64,000 nt of DNA. Origin: Periplaneta americana (taxonomy: Eukaryota > Arthropoda > Insecta > Blattodea > Blattidae). Location of the stretch: the NCBI RefSeq assembly GCF_040183065.1, contig NC_091121.1, forward strand, positions 35,874,787-35,938,786, in the 5' to 3' direction. The position numbers and the translations under genes are program-made. A model generated the notes under the pieces. That model ran no database searches and was not told the DNA's origin. It saw nothing but the letters and a program-made list of their open reading frames with translations. Numbering within the stretch: the stretch's first letter is position 1; the number at the start of each line of letters is the position of its first letter. Below are positions 34,254-47,111 of the stretch, one piece after another.

Positions 34254-34985
34254 TGTGGACATATATCTCACTTTTTCATACTGAAAAATTGGTGAAATTC
34301 AGCATTTTTTTTTTCTCAGCAATGAATAAATATAGGTATAACAAATGTTTATATGCTAAATATATACAATTTTTTTCAATTGTATAGCTTTTTCTGATTT
34401 AATGAAACTATTACCATTACAGCTTATTAGAATACAAGATGGCGCCCATAACTGTTATTCAAACGTCTCCCCGACAACTCAAAAAGTATTTATGAAATTT
34501 CAGTGAAAATTTGCGTGGAGTTGCAGTTTATTCTTATGAACTAACCTACCATGAACTTCTGGGTTAACACATATTTTATAAGAAAAAAATATATATTTCT
34601 CGCCGAATAAAATTGAAAAAAAAAAATTGACTTTGAAACAGAAATTTAAATAAAAAATATTTCTATTGAAGGTATTAAAAATTATAGGCCATGCTGTTCA
34701 TATGACATTTAGAAATAAATAGAAAATAATCACTCAGAAATATTGATATTTGTGGAAATTAGCAGGGAAACGGCATTTCAATGCACAAAATGGGGCTGTC
34801 ATTTTGAATTGCTAATTACCCGTAATGGAAATAGTTATAATAAATCTGAAAATAGTATACAATTATAGAAATGGCGTATATTAAGCATATGAAATTTCAA
34901 GTTACATATTCATTTCTCAGAAGAAAAAACACAATTTTTCAGTATACGTAAAAATACTTAAAGTTACATGTCCCCCGTTAATTCC
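34254..34985. mobile_element. Degenerate DNA transposon with about 110-bp TIRs
   Basis: GGACATATATCTC...CATACTGAAAAATTG at the left and the inverse of ACAATTTTTCAGTATACG...ACATGTCCC at the right pair over about 40 bases. A second match (TTTCTCAGCAATGAATA / inverse of TATTCATTTCTCAGAA) lies further in. There is no coding sequence. The target duplication is not clear. Confidence 0.5.
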
Positions 34986-35676
34986 TGTGGTGTGTGGAGG
35001 CGATTTCTTAATGCATGTCCTTCAAACACCCTCCCATAAAGAAATCTGGAACTGTAACGCAGTGTGAACATGCTGGGCAAGGATTATCTCCAAATAGCTC
35101 AGAAGAGAGATTCGATAACAAATCTCCTCCACACTGACCGCGGGTGTACGTTCATTTGCTGCAAGTAAATGTCTTTCGAATGAACATCAAGTCCTTTAAA
35201 ACGTGGAAAAGTTTAAAGCATGGCTGCATAACGCTCATATGCAACAGTCATCGTTCTCCTTCTCAAAGTGACATAGTTCGAAAATTCCAAATGAAGTCAC
35301 CCCACACAAAAGTGTCACGTTAGGTTATTCATGAAACATCCTAAGCTTCATCATTGACGAGTGGAATATTATTTTATTTACTTACAAATAGCGTTACATG
35401 AGAATGCACATTGTCAGTCATCAAAATCTGGTTCACAGCATGACGCTGGTCATCGCTAATTCTGAGCATGGTGTTGCAAATCTCTACTCCTGTTACCTGA
35501 TGTCGTGAAATAGTTTTTGTTCCAACTGAATTTTATAAGGATGAACTCTTGTATTCTATTGTTTTCAAACTTACAGTAGTTACCAACGTCAAACTCGTGT
35601 TACAGGTAGTAACAGACGAACAATAAAACTCTGTTTTAACTTGCCACTGTCCTGCAAGTCTTCTTGGCCTGTCATA
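34986..35676. other. No gene recognised
   Basis: No domain or repeat boundary found between the TIR element and the hAT pair. Confidence 0.35.
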
Positions 35677-35684
35677 GTAATGAC

Positions 35685-36759
35685 TAAAGATGAGGGGTTT
35701 GTGCGCGGCACGAAAAACACGTTGACTCGACAGGGAGCATAGGTGGACAGACAGGTGAACGACTACTACCAGTGCAACCAAAAGAAATGCAACTACACGC
35801 TATCCATTTGCCTACTTGCCGTCTTTTCATAACAACACGGAACGAACACAGGTCTTCATAGTCCAGTGCACTGCAGTGTGAATGGACTTAGTGAGCAGTA
35901 GTTACCTACAATGACGGAAACTAACCAAACAATTGTATGTATAGTATGTGAGTATGAAATTACAATATTATGTAGGAAGTATTAAGTAGAAAGACGTTGT
36001 AACAGCAGAAAATATAAAGACAATATTTTACGCTCTTTAAAGGTGGTGATTCCCTCAACATCAAAATCAGTATCAAACGCAAAATCAGAATTTGCTAAGG
36101 ATATATGTGCGATGATGATTAAAGCATATATTCCGTTAGAGGGCTTTTTGGAAAAATATACCAAGCAGCGCGTTCCGAATCAGACAACGCTCCGTAAAGA
36201 CTATGTATCTGATTGCATAGCAATAATAAAAGAAATGTCAGAAAAAGTCAAGGAAGGACCTCCAGGACCTTGTACAGAGAGAATAAAGAATAAATAACAA
36301 AAAAATAAGAGGTATTTAACAATTTGTAACATGCTGAATAATGCAAAACATCAGACGATAGGATAGTATACTTGACATATGCACCGTTAACGTCCTGTGA
36401 CACTGAAAGAAGCTTTTCGCAGTTCAAAAACTGTGTGAGTGATCGACGACGACGTTTGACATTCGATAATTTAAGAATGTTAGTAGTGTAGTGGAATTCG
36501 GCTTGCGATGGCTCTGAAGCTATGGATGAATCATAAAGGCAAGTTTCTTCTTCTAACTATACCAATGTTTCAACATATTCCTCATATTTGTATATTGTCA
36601 TCTGCTGGACCTTAACGGAGTGTTGCATTTGTCATTTTTAGACTGTACTCTTCGCGTGGTTTGTTTACGTCGGAAGTCAACACAGGCACTGGGCATACAG
36701 CTGTATACCGTCTATGCACACGCAACCTGACGACAAACCGCACAAATCCCTCATCTTTA
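35685..36759 (+). mobile_element. hAT element Y, internally deleted
   Basis: The ends are TAAAGATGAGGGGTTTGTGC and the inverse of GCACAAATCCCTCATCTTTA, with one mismatch. The 8-bp duplication GTAATGAC lies at 35677-35684 and 36760-36767. Inside are remnants of a hAT transposase of the CGGBP1-like kind on the plus strand. The right duplication is shared with the next hAT element, which starts at 36768. Confidence 0.85.
35911..36482 (+). pseudogene. hAT transposase remnant (CGGBP1-like)
   Basis: Three pieces remain. A possible half zinc finger is at 35911-35985 (IVCIVCEYE, with CxxC). The best frame is 36043-36297, with SEFAKDICAMMIKAYIPLEG and FLEKYTKQRVPNQTTLRKDY, the region that precedes the catalytic core in these proteins. 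From 36378 comes the hATC dimerisation end (TSCDTERSFSQFKNCVSDRR, with CDTERSFS). The whole RNase-H-like catalytic core between them is deleted, so no transposition activity is possible. Confidence 0.75.
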
Positions 36760-36767
36760 GTAATGAC

Positions 36768-37894
36768 TAGGGACCGGATTTTTATGTAATATCAAAGTGT
36801 GAAATATATACATATTTACTTAAGAAAAATACGCTGAATATGTACCAAAATATGTAAAATCATGAAAATATATAATATCAATAACTGGGAGGTATAGGAT
36901 AGGTAAAACTCTCCAGTTGTGATTTCATAGAGCACCCGACTTTTTTACCGCACACTTGACACATTACTATTTTTCCATCTGTAGTGAAAGCTTCGTCCAT
37001 TGCAATCCATGATTTTATTTTTGTCGCTAGGGTTGAAGATACAGGGGCCATTTTAGTTAGTTAAAAGTAGTAGATAAACTCACTTGCACTTCATACTGTA
37101 AGTACTAAAACCAGAGAACTGAGTGAAATGAATGACACAACAGTACTGCAAGCACTGTTTCGCTTTACTGGATTAGGAGAAACTAAGAGGAGATGGACAC
37201 ATGCATTTTAGCTGCTCCTTGTAAGAAACAAAGTACCTACTAAAACAAAAACTATAGGTATTTACAAACTGTCATTTTAAAAGCGACATTTCTGCCTCAT
37301 TCAGAAGAGAAGGATTATTTCAGCCGAGAACCATACTTTCTAATTGCTCGGAAAATCCCATTTTCGTATAGGTCTACTAAATTTAAAGAAAAGAGGTTGA
37401 GCAATAACCTGAAAAGCTATTTATTTTAATCTTTCAACATCTTGCCAGTTTGTTCCTTCAGCTTCTTTTAAAAAATCGGCTACTTTATTGCGGCTCAAGT
37501 CAGACTTGACATGGGTTTTCCATGGAAGGATTAGGAAGAGGGTGAGTAACGTTGCAAATTGCATGGGAACGACTTGTTAAGATGTGTGCAGAACAATTAT
37601 AATATCTTTTCTTGGTTAGGTAAAAAGGATTTTTAAATCTGTGTATTTCAAATTGTAAACTTCTCCAGCAGAATTTTTTTTTTCTTTAGAGAATTAAAAA
37701 TGAATAAACCCCCTAAATATGCAGATTTATGTAATACCAAGCCATAATATGTAATGTGGGGTAAATATGTAAAAATTTGTAGTATCAAATTTTAATATAT
37801 TAATGATAATTACAAGATTCGCAAAGATTTGCTATTTATATACGGTTAGGTTGAAAGGAATATAACATGTAATTACATAAAAATCCGGTCCCTA
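36768..37894 (-). mobile_element. hAT element Z
   Basis: The ends are TAGGGACCGGATTTTTATGT and its exact inverse at 37873-37894. The 8-bp flanks are GTAATGAC (36760-36767) and GTGATGAC (37895-37902). The TAGGG end fits the hAT consensus. The element has an N-terminal zinc-finger exon on the minus strand but no transposase core, so it is non-autonomous. Confidence 0.85.
36878..37051 (-). pseudogene. CGGBP1-like hAT N-terminal zinc finger
   Basis: 57 codons from an ATG at 37051: MAPVSSTLATKIKSWIAMDE, then MCQVCGKKVGCSMKSQLESF, and a stop at 36878-36880. The CxxC pair and MKSQLE are typical of the BED-like finger at the start of CGGBP1-type hAT proteins. The following H-x-H half is lost by truncation. 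It would bind DNA in the intact protein; here it is a remnant. Confidence 0.65.
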
Positions 37895-37902
37895 GTGATG
37901 AC

Positions 37903-38267
37903 TGCATTTTATCTCGGATCCATCGCTTGAGCACTGAGGACGACATGAAGAAAAAAAGCAACGAAAAAGGGAATATGGAAACACAGAAAAAGGTATAGAG
38001 ACAGAGAAAGATAGCAAGAGAGAGATGGGGACAGAGAAAAATCGGAGAGAGACAGAGAGAAAGTCGGATGGAGACAGGGAGAAAATTGGATTAAGATACA
38101 GAGTTGTTTAAGAAACAATCTTCAATTCAATACAAAGCAAGTATTGTACGTATGTATAGTGAGGATCACGTAAGAGCAGTTCCTAAAAGGCTAATTTAGC
38201 CCTCTCTTCAGTGTTGCCAACTAATACCAGTTATCATCAAAGAGGGTAAACTCACAATGTCATGTAC
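37903..38267. repeat. Purine-rich GAGACAGAGAAA tract
   Basis: Between about 37950 and 38095 the plus strand is largely AGACAGAGAAA-type imperfect repeats. Low complexity; the minus ORF of 69 codons is compositional. Confidence 0.6.

Positions 38268-38363
<96 letters not shown>
38268..38363. repeat. (AAT)n microsatellite
   Basis: About 31 units with one AGT interruption. Confidence 0.95.
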
Positions 38364-38364
<1 letters not shown>

Positions 38365-38886
38365 TACTATTAACAACAACGATGTCTTGCTGTTTTACTT
38401 ATTTACTACATCTCATCTTTATGTTGGGAGGTGTTTTCTAAATGCTTCAATAATTTGTGAAAGAGTAGCCTAGGCCTATACTTTCCTCCTGGACCTCTCG
38501 CACATTATGTTGGAAATTAGTAGGTTAGTATGTATTTTGACTGACAACATGAAATTCATTGCTTTGACTAATAGTTCACGATTCACGAGACATAACCTAA
38601 AAACGTATTTTGTTTGATCACGTGAAGTGATTAGTACAAACTCCGAAAACTGAATGCCACTCTGAAATGTATGCTTAAGAACACTCACTTACTCCTAATA
38701 ATTTTGCTATTCTAGTTATAATTGTTGTCTCCGTACGCATTTTCTATCGATCACCCGAGTGCATGTATCACACCATATGTTATATTATATTATTTTTATT
38801 TACACTTATCTGATTATAATCTTGAATTGTAACCACAACTCAACACGTAAAATAACTATTAGGCTATATATTTATATAATAAATAT
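38364..38886. other. No gene recognised
   Basis: AT-rich; nothing identified. Confidence 0.35.
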
Positions 38887-39155
38887 AATCCATGGAGCTA
38901 CAGCCCGTGAAGGGCCTAGAACGACCAGCCGGCTGCTGGCCTCACGCTCACATGCCGAAGCAGAGGTGGACGATCTCCAACCAGAATGGAGGTATCGTGT
39001 GGTTAGCACGACGATCCTCCTAGCCGTTATAGCTGGCATTCGCAACAGGATTTCGCTACTTATCGTAGCTCCCCAAGTGCATCACGATGCTGGGTGGGCA
39101 CCGGTCCCATACACTGGCCGAAATTTCATGAGAAAATTTATCCCCAATGAGGATA
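38887..39155 (-). mobile_element. SINE family 3 (GC-rich body)
   Basis: A GC-rich block in AT-rich surroundings that I recall as a repeat common in insect genomes. The minus strand reads GGGGAGCTACGATAAGTAGC...GTGGTTAGCACGAC complement and ends at CTTCACGGGCTGTAGCTCCA. A remnant B-box-like CCTCATTGGGG lies at its 5' end. The 142-codon plus-strand ORF through it is accidental. Confidence 0.55.
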
Positions 39156-39326
39156 TTAATATAATATTAATATTAATTAATTATTAGTATGTTCGAATTT
39201 CACTAGCTTCCAGTAATCGGCTCAGAAATTTAGAATAATTTAAATTTTCAAAATTTGCACTGCCCACAACAGCTGTTTCTGCTGCCAACATAACAGTTAG
39301 AAAATCACTACCAGTTGTATTTTTCA

Positions 39327-39327
<1 letters not shown>

Positions 39328-39374
<47 letters not shown>

Positions 39375-39910
39375 TTTATTTATTTATTTCATTCCAATGA
39401 CTGCACAATGCAGCATAGGAAAATGCCAGGTTAAGAAAAAACATTTAAATACCAGAACAAGATTTCCAAGTAAGCAATATGTTCATAAGTTACATACAAG
39501 GAAATAATCACATTTTATAATATTATTTAGACAATTATGCTTAAAATATTCGCAAATATTATATAGTGACAAGTCTATTAATTTATTTTTAATTTCATTC
39601 TTAAAAAGCCTTAAGCTTAAATGTCTAACATTGTCGGGTAAAACATTATATAACTTTTTACAAATCTCTACAAAGCTGCTATTAGTAGTAGTGTAGTTAC
39701 ATTGTCCTTTTCTTAAATCATTTTTATGCCTTGTAGAATAGCTATGCACTGAGCTATTTGTAGTAAAATTATTAACATTTGTTTGTACATACATTAAACA
39801 ACTTAAAATATACAAAGACGGTACAGTTAAAATCTCAAGTCTCCGAAATAAGAGTCTAAAATTACTTTTAAGAAGAGGAGATCTGTGCCATTGGTTGAAT
39901 CCCAACTATA
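39328..39910 (-). mobile_element. LINE 3' part, antisense, AATA/ATT tail
   Basis: The minus strand has a coding end (39905-39483), a short UTR with GTGCAGTCATTGGAATG, then (AATA)n and (ATT)n at 39328-39390. It is a separate LINE family from the other copies. Confidence 0.75.
39483..39905 (-). pseudogene. LINE polymerase C-terminal region
   Basis: 140 codons open on the minus strand: FRRLEILTVPSLYILSCLMY, then NSSVHSYSTRHKNDLRKGQC, then CKKLYNVLPDNVRHLSLRLF with KNEIKNKLI. These are the conserved end motifs of insect jockey-like or related LINE polymerases. The RT palm is missing. Confidence 0.7.
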
Positions 39911-41344
39911 CTTCTCTCCTCCTCTGCCGGCATTGTTTACATCTCATGTCAGACATTATGGAACGAAGTATAGTGTCACGTTAAAATGAGAGTTCAACTG
40001 TACTGAATATCGAAATTCGAAACGAAGTTGGCAAAAGAAATTTCAACCTTCAAACAATAAAATCACCATAATCCACTAGCATATGTAGTAATGGGGAAAA
40101 ATGGTTAGGTTTCACCCTTAGCGTATTAAGTAAGCTGATACGAACTATACTTTGAATAATATAATTATACGTAAAAAGTAAATCTACTAAAACTGCTTAA
40201 CCAGGGAAGTAAATAGAGAGAAACTATAGATTGTTAAGTATACATGCGGAATTATGAATGGGATATCCACGACTTCTGAGCAGTATAGACGAGATTCAAG
40301 GAAGCAATGCTCAACACTGCTTGGGTAGCGGAAGCTTATTTCTCATTAGTGTGATGGCTTCATGTATCACTCCGCCAGAACTAACTGTTGTGCTATAGCG
40401 ATGTGGGGGGTGGGGACTGGGGTGAGCGAGCGAAATGGATAGACTGACTCTGAAATAAGCCAATTATTTTCAGACTGTGTGAAAAAGAGTGGCTTTGATA
40501 ATGACAGGAGGTGTAGGAGTTGTACAATTGAAACAAAGCTTGTGTTGGGATGGGGTCAGTATGGATGGGGGTTGTGTATGACAGATTGGACCCCTGTTAG
40601 AATCCTGTGCTATATCAATTGCAGATCACTGCTTATAGTTGTCTAGCTGGGGGATTTGTTTGCTGTGAGTGTAAAAAGGGCTTAAGTATAAATCGATTTA
40701 TGTTTTGATAAAGTTCTGTGTCCCAAGCACGCAACTGAGATTTATGAAAATTTAGATGTGATATTTGTGTTTTAGTGCATGAAACTGCAATAATTTCATT
40801 TCATGTATAAGGAGGTGGCACTTGTAACTTTATCTTCAAGAACTAAGTGTTTCTTAGATCAAATCTTTCAGCATTGATAACCTTAAATGATATATAACGG
40901 TTTAATTACGATTTTTATTGCTATACATTACAAAATCCCCGCAATATTACCTCTGCAACGTTTCCCGTTTTAGTGAAATATGAATTCCAAATTTCAACTA
41001 AAAATGCTTATGTTCTCAAAACACCACAATGACATTAGAGGCATCATTAACGCAATGCCTAGATGCATCTCTCAATAGGACCATATTTAATCCTCTTTCA
41101 TTATATGGACACTTTTAATATAAAATTTATTACCAAAAGAAACTGGCACGAATAGACATAGTATTAAAATGGATAAAGATCGCCTACCAAAAAAATGTTA
41201 AACTATAAACCTAGAAGGTACATGAGGGAGACGAAGAATACTTTGTACAAAGAAGTTAAAATAAAATCTCATTTGTTACGGTCAGTGTGTTTTTTCTCTC
41301 GTATGGAGGAGGGACGGAAAGGCTTACACTGTAACCTAAGACAT
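39910..41344. other. No gene recognised
   Basis: 1.4 kb with a G-rich stretch near 40405-40440. No domain or repeat end recognised. Confidence 0.35.
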
Positions 41345-41535
41345 ATTGTGCTCACCACTGCTATTCTGTGCGAAGTCCAACGTCAAAAGTTACCCAGCAA
41401 TTGTGCTTCAATTGGTTGTGAGGAAAATTCCGGAAAAACCCCCAACCAGATAACTTGTTCCAACCAGGATTTGAACCCGAGCCTGCTAGTTTCACGGTCA
41501 GACATTCCAACCGTTATTCCACAGCGGTGGACCAG
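41345..41535 (-). mobile_element. SINE family 1, degenerate copy
   Basis: AAAGTTACCCAGCAATTG, CCGGAAAAACCCCCAACCAG and a tRNA-like block (TTTGAACCC as B box) match the other copies with many changes. The overlapping 142-codon plus ORF is a read-through. Confidence 0.65.
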
Positions 41536-41744
41536 GATACATATTCTTACCAAAGGGAACTTTGGTTGCTTCAGTACATCTGCAAGATCTATGCTATTGG
41601 CCCATCGACCACTGTGGAGCTGACTTTCTTTAAAGTAATTTTGTTTAAGCTTTTACTGTCATATCATTGCTCACATTTCTATATTTAAAGAGGCAGGGGA
41701 TTCATCGAACCTTTATACTTGCGTAAAAGTGCATGCTGTTCATG

Positions 41745-41745
<1 letters not shown>

Positions 41746-41803
<58 letters not shown>
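41746..41803. repeat. (ATT)n microsatellite
   Basis: About 19 ATT units directly abutting the 5' break of the RTE copy. Confidence 0.95.
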
Positions 41804-41805
<2 letters not shown>

Positions 41806-41806
<1 letters not shown>

Positions 41807-42379
41807 AATGCTACTCGGGAGGAAATTAAACACAGAATAAATATGGGAAATGCCTGTTATTATGCGGTTGAGAAACTTTTATCATCCAGTCTGCTGTCGA
41901 AAAATCTGAAAGTTAGAATTTATAAAACAGTTGTATTACCGGTTGTTCTGTATGGTTGTGAAACTTGGACACTCACTTTGAGAGAGGAACAGAGATTAAG
42001 GGTGTTTGAGAATAAGGTGCTTAGGAAAATATTTGGGACTAAGAGGGATGAAGTTACAGGAGAATGGAGAAAGTTACACAACACAGAACTGCACGCATTG
42101 TATTCTTCACCTGACATAATTAGGAACATTAAATCCAGACGTTTGAGATGGGCACGGCATGTAGCACGTATGGGCGAATCCAGAAATGCATATAGAGTGT
42201 TAGTTGGGAGACCGGAGGGAAAAAGACCTTTAGGGAGGCCGAGACGTAGATGGGAGGATAATATGAAAATGGATTTGAGGGAGGTGGGATATGATGATAG
42301 AGAATGGATTAATGTTGCTGAGGATAGGGACCAATGGCGGGCTTATGTGAGGGCGGCAATGAACCTCCGGGTTCCTTAA
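41806..42379 (+). pseudogene. RTE-like polymerase C-terminus
   Basis: One open frame gives [78 protein letters not shown] and RAYVRAAMNLRVP with the stop. The frame extends upstream only because ATT repeats read as poly-Tyr. There is no endonuclease and no YADD. This copy has no internal stop and serves as a good reference for the family. Confidence 0.85.
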
Positions 42380-42395
42380 AAGCCAGTAAGTAAGT
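41806..42395 (+). mobile_element. RTE-like LINE, copy 2, 5'-truncated
   Basis: It starts inside the thumb region and runs to the stop at 42377-42379, with a tail AAGCCAGTAAGTAAGTA. ATT arrays lie on both sides, so it may have inserted into a microsatellite. Confidence 0.85.
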
Positions 42396-44280
<1,885 letters not shown>

Positions 44281-44996
44281 TTGTGACAGTTGTGATATTT
44301 GTACTATAATCCATGAAACAAAATATTTTTATGTCCAAATTTGTTCAAAAATTTATTTCCAGAAGTACTTCCAAATCTAGAATTCGCCTATACAAGACCT
44401 TGGCGAGACCTGTACTTTGTTACGGCAGTGAGGTATGGACATTGAGGAAGAAAGAAGAAAGGAGAATTACGGCCAATGAAATGAAATGTATGAGATATAC
44501 AGCGGGATATACGAAATGGAATCTCAAACGCAATGAAGATGTAACGGAAGAATTACAACTAGAACCTGTAATTAATCACGTAAAACATTATCGGAACTGG
44601 ATAATCATCTGCATCGCATGCGTAGATATAGAATCCCAAAAGTTATGCTCCACTATCGTCCAAACGGGAAGAGATCTCTCGGTCGTTCAAAAAAGCGCCG
44701 GATTGAAAATTAAACTGTGAGATTGTAACAGACCATATGGCCTAATACTTGAAGGGAAGAAGAAGAAGACTTTCAAATCTCTAAAAGAATAATACTGTAG
44801 ATTCTATAACACGTACTTTTGCTTTTTGTGACAGTTGTGACCATTTGTACTATAATCCATGAAACAAAATATTTTTATGTTCAAAATTTCTTTCGAAAAT
44901 GTTTAGAGAAGTAATTCCAAATCTCTAAAAGAATAATACTCCAGATTCTACAACACATACCTACTTTTCTTTTTTGTGACAGTTGTGACCATTTCA
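44281..44996 (+). repeat. Tandem repeat of about 150-bp unit, with LINE inside
   Basis: TTGTGACAGTTGTGA starts copies at 44281, 44826 and 44974. Each is followed by CATGAAACAAAATATTTTTA and AAATCTCTAAAAGAATAATA where complete. The LINE at 44379-44770 splits the first unit. Without it the spacing is about 150 bases. Confidence 0.7.
44379..44770 (+). mobile_element. LINE C-terminal fragment with GAA tail
   Basis: It is 5'-truncated: RIRLYKTLARPVLCYGSEVW is followed by KCMRYTAGYTKWNLKRNEDV and, after a frameshift, GKRSLGRSKKR. It ends with a GAAGAAGAAGAAG tail. It is flanked by TTCCAAATCT and TTTCAAATCT, a diverged 10-base target duplication. It is an RTE-like family different from the main one. 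The polymerase is dead. Confidence 0.7.
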
Positions 44997-45554
44997 TGAT
45001 GTGAAGTTCCCACAAAATTGTTTTTAAAATAATATTTCTGTGAAGTGTTGAGATAAGTAATATTAAAGTAGATATTTTTCAATACTCTAAATTACATAGC
45101 AACGCATAAGGGTTCGTATATAGTTGAAGGGTACACGGGAATAACGATCAAGATCCATTTTAGAAAGTTTCGAGAAAAACTAATTTTAAAGTTTAAGCAC
45201 TTAATACTTTGTTATGTGTGTATTTAATAGAAATTGACGTAGTGGAATGTCAAGAACGATTATTTCTTATTACTAGCTAGACCACATGATAGTACTTCCT
45301 TTCCAATATAAGATAGCATTATTAACTCAATTTCGATTTTTGATGGGCCTTGATCGTTTTTCTCGTGTGCCCTTCAGTTATGTTCTAGTTCTGTACATTG
45401 AATATGTTTTAATGTACGTGATGGTTGTGATATTGTGTGAACTTTCAATCATATGCTATGATATTTGCATATACATAATTACATAAAGTGATAGATGTAA
45501 TAATAATATTATTCTAAATGTATGAAAACTGTATTATTCATACGATCAAAGAGT
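44997..45554. other. No gene recognised
   Basis: AT-rich; the 66-codon ORF at 45286 has no motif. Confidence 0.35.
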
Positions 45555-45850
45555 AATGGAACGGAGAAAAATTCTCTCCGGTGCCGGGATTTGAACCCGG
45601 GTTTTCAGCTCTATGTGCTGACGCTTTATCCACTAAGCCACACCGGATTCCACCCCGGCGTCGGAAGAATCGTCTCAGTTTTAAGTTCCAACTCTTAGGT
45701 TCCCTCTAGTGGCCGCCCTCTGCACTACGTCATAGATATCTATGAACCTAGGACCGAAGTCCACACATGTGCTGAGGTGCACTCGTAATGAGTGACTAGT
45801 TGGCCGGGATCCGACGGAATAAGCGCCGTATTAAATCACAAAGTGATTTA
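45555..45850 (-). repeat. tRNA-containing SINE-like repeat
   Basis: The minus strand has a body (GGCGCTTATTCCGTCGGATC...GGCCAACTAGTCACTC) followed by an intact tRNA-like cloverleaf (45577-45647) and then AGAGAATTTTTCTCCG. The body resembles that of the 2559-3213 repeats (shared GGCCGGGATCC and GAGTGACT blocks). It is a diverged member of the same superfamily. Confidence 0.65.
45577..45647 (-). tRNA. tRNA-like cloverleaf (probably repeat-borne pseudogene)
   Basis: 71 bases fold fully: acceptor TCCGGTG/CACCGGA, D stem GCTT/AAGC, anticodon stem TCAGC/GCTGA with loop ACATAGA, and T arm CCGGG-TTCAAAT-CCCGG. Position 33 is C, not the near-universal T, so a normal anticodon is doubtful. It lies inside a repeat and is probably a Pol III promoter relic rather than a translating tRNA. 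Confidence 0.4.
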
Positions 45851-45898
45851 CGCATATCATATATGTGCATGGAATTATTATATGTACTTCGGTACATT

Positions 45899-45903
<5 letters not shown>

Positions 45904-45946
<43 letters not shown>
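45904..45946. repeat. (AT)n microsatellite
   Basis: About 21 AT units at the end of the tRNA-containing repeat region. Confidence 0.95.
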
Positions 45947-45950
<4 letters not shown>

Positions 45951-46331
45951 TTTTCATGTTTTATGTGGGCTTATTCTTACTTTCTTCGTAACGACTGCGA
46001 CATTGACGCCTACTAACTATCCTAGAATAAATTTGATTAATATTACATTTAGCATAAAAACTGGTGTACCTATGACGAATAAATAATTACCTCCAATAAT
46101 ACAGAGTGGCTGCCTTCAATACAAAACATGGTGAGTTGAACAACCACAGAAATTATAAATTCAAGATATTTAATTTTATAAATTTCTAAATTAAATAAAT
46201 CAGGAATGTAACAGAACACACACAATCAGTATTTATTTGTTACATGCCAATAACCATAAAATTAATTATTATTTGTCAAAATTCACAAAAAAAAGACTTC
46301 AAAATATTTGTGATTATGTTAAGTTTACATT

Positions 46332-46832
46332 AGGGGAAACTCGGCTAATTTCGCAGTACGGGTAATTCCGCAGTAGAGCATATATGATTTTACTGCGGCT
46401 TTACAATAGCGTGAACGTAAGAGGCTGTCAACAGGAGGCATGTCCTCTGCAGTCTATAGAAAAAAATCATGGCAATACAGTGAAACATCGAAAGTTGGCC
46501 GTTTTTCGTGTTTTGCTACACAGCTGTGAAGAAAGTGAGCATTGTTACATATAAATTGTTCCTTTTTTATGTCAATTTCATAGTGTATTTCATAATTATT
46601 TACTCCTGCGGAATTAGCCAAGTCCTATTGCGGAATTACCCGAGTTGTTATTTTTCAACTGTAATGTATGTACAATTGAATATATTTGCATTTTAATAGG
46701 GTCTCTTTATCTCATTTGGTAATGAAAGGTTTCGTCCATGTCTACATATCTTGATAACAATTGTCAATAAATATTTTGATAAAAATATGATAGATTTATT
46801 TCTTAATATTGCGGAATTAGCCGAGTCTCCCA
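46332..46832. mobile_element. About 500-bp MITE with iterated GCGGAATTAGCC
   Basis: The left end GGGGAAACTCGGCTAATTTC mirrors GAATTAGCCGAGTCTCCC at the right. The motif GCGGAATTAGCC/GCGGAATTACCC recurs inside near 46609 and 46630, and inverted near 46363. Subterminal repeats of this kind are usual for transposase binding. No ORF. The target duplication is not clear. Confidence 0.65.
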
Positions 46833-47040
46833 TATATGGCCCTTTAACGAACGCCAGTATAACGAAATATTCAATATTACGATTTTTTTCTCTTTTCTGT
46901 CTTTTTCTCATAAATTTAGTGTTAAATTAACAAGGAAACAGACAACATTATATTATGTTAAAACATTTTACACAACAAATCAAGATTTCAGGTATAACTC
47001 CCTGTAAAGTTGATTTGAATAATTTCGAGGGAAAAATTGT

Positions 47041-47111
47041 TCCGGAGCCGGGTATCGAACCCGGGACCTTTGCTTTTACGTACCAACGGTCTACCACTGA
47101 GCTACCCGGGA
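47041..47111 (-). other. tRNA-like sequence, left palindrome arm
   Basis: The T arm CCGGG-TTCGATA-CCCGG and the A-box region GTAGCTCAGTGGTAGACC are recognisable. The D stem has lost one pair. The loop ACGTAAA carries C at position 33. Not a canonical tRNA. Confidence 0.5.

Noticed and set aside
36043..36297. 84-codon ORF as a host gene
   Set aside because: It lies between hAT terminal repeats and matches the N-terminal part of a hAT transposase, with the core deleted.
38759..39187. 142-codon plus-strand ORF
   Set aside because: It runs through a SINE on the opposite strand and an AT-rich flank.
41195..41623. 142-codon plus-strand ORF
   Set aside because: Its latter half is a degenerate SINE and the first half has no motif.
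41729..41803. Poly-Tyr start of the RTE ORF
   Set aside because: This is the ATT array translated; the real homology begins at about 41806.
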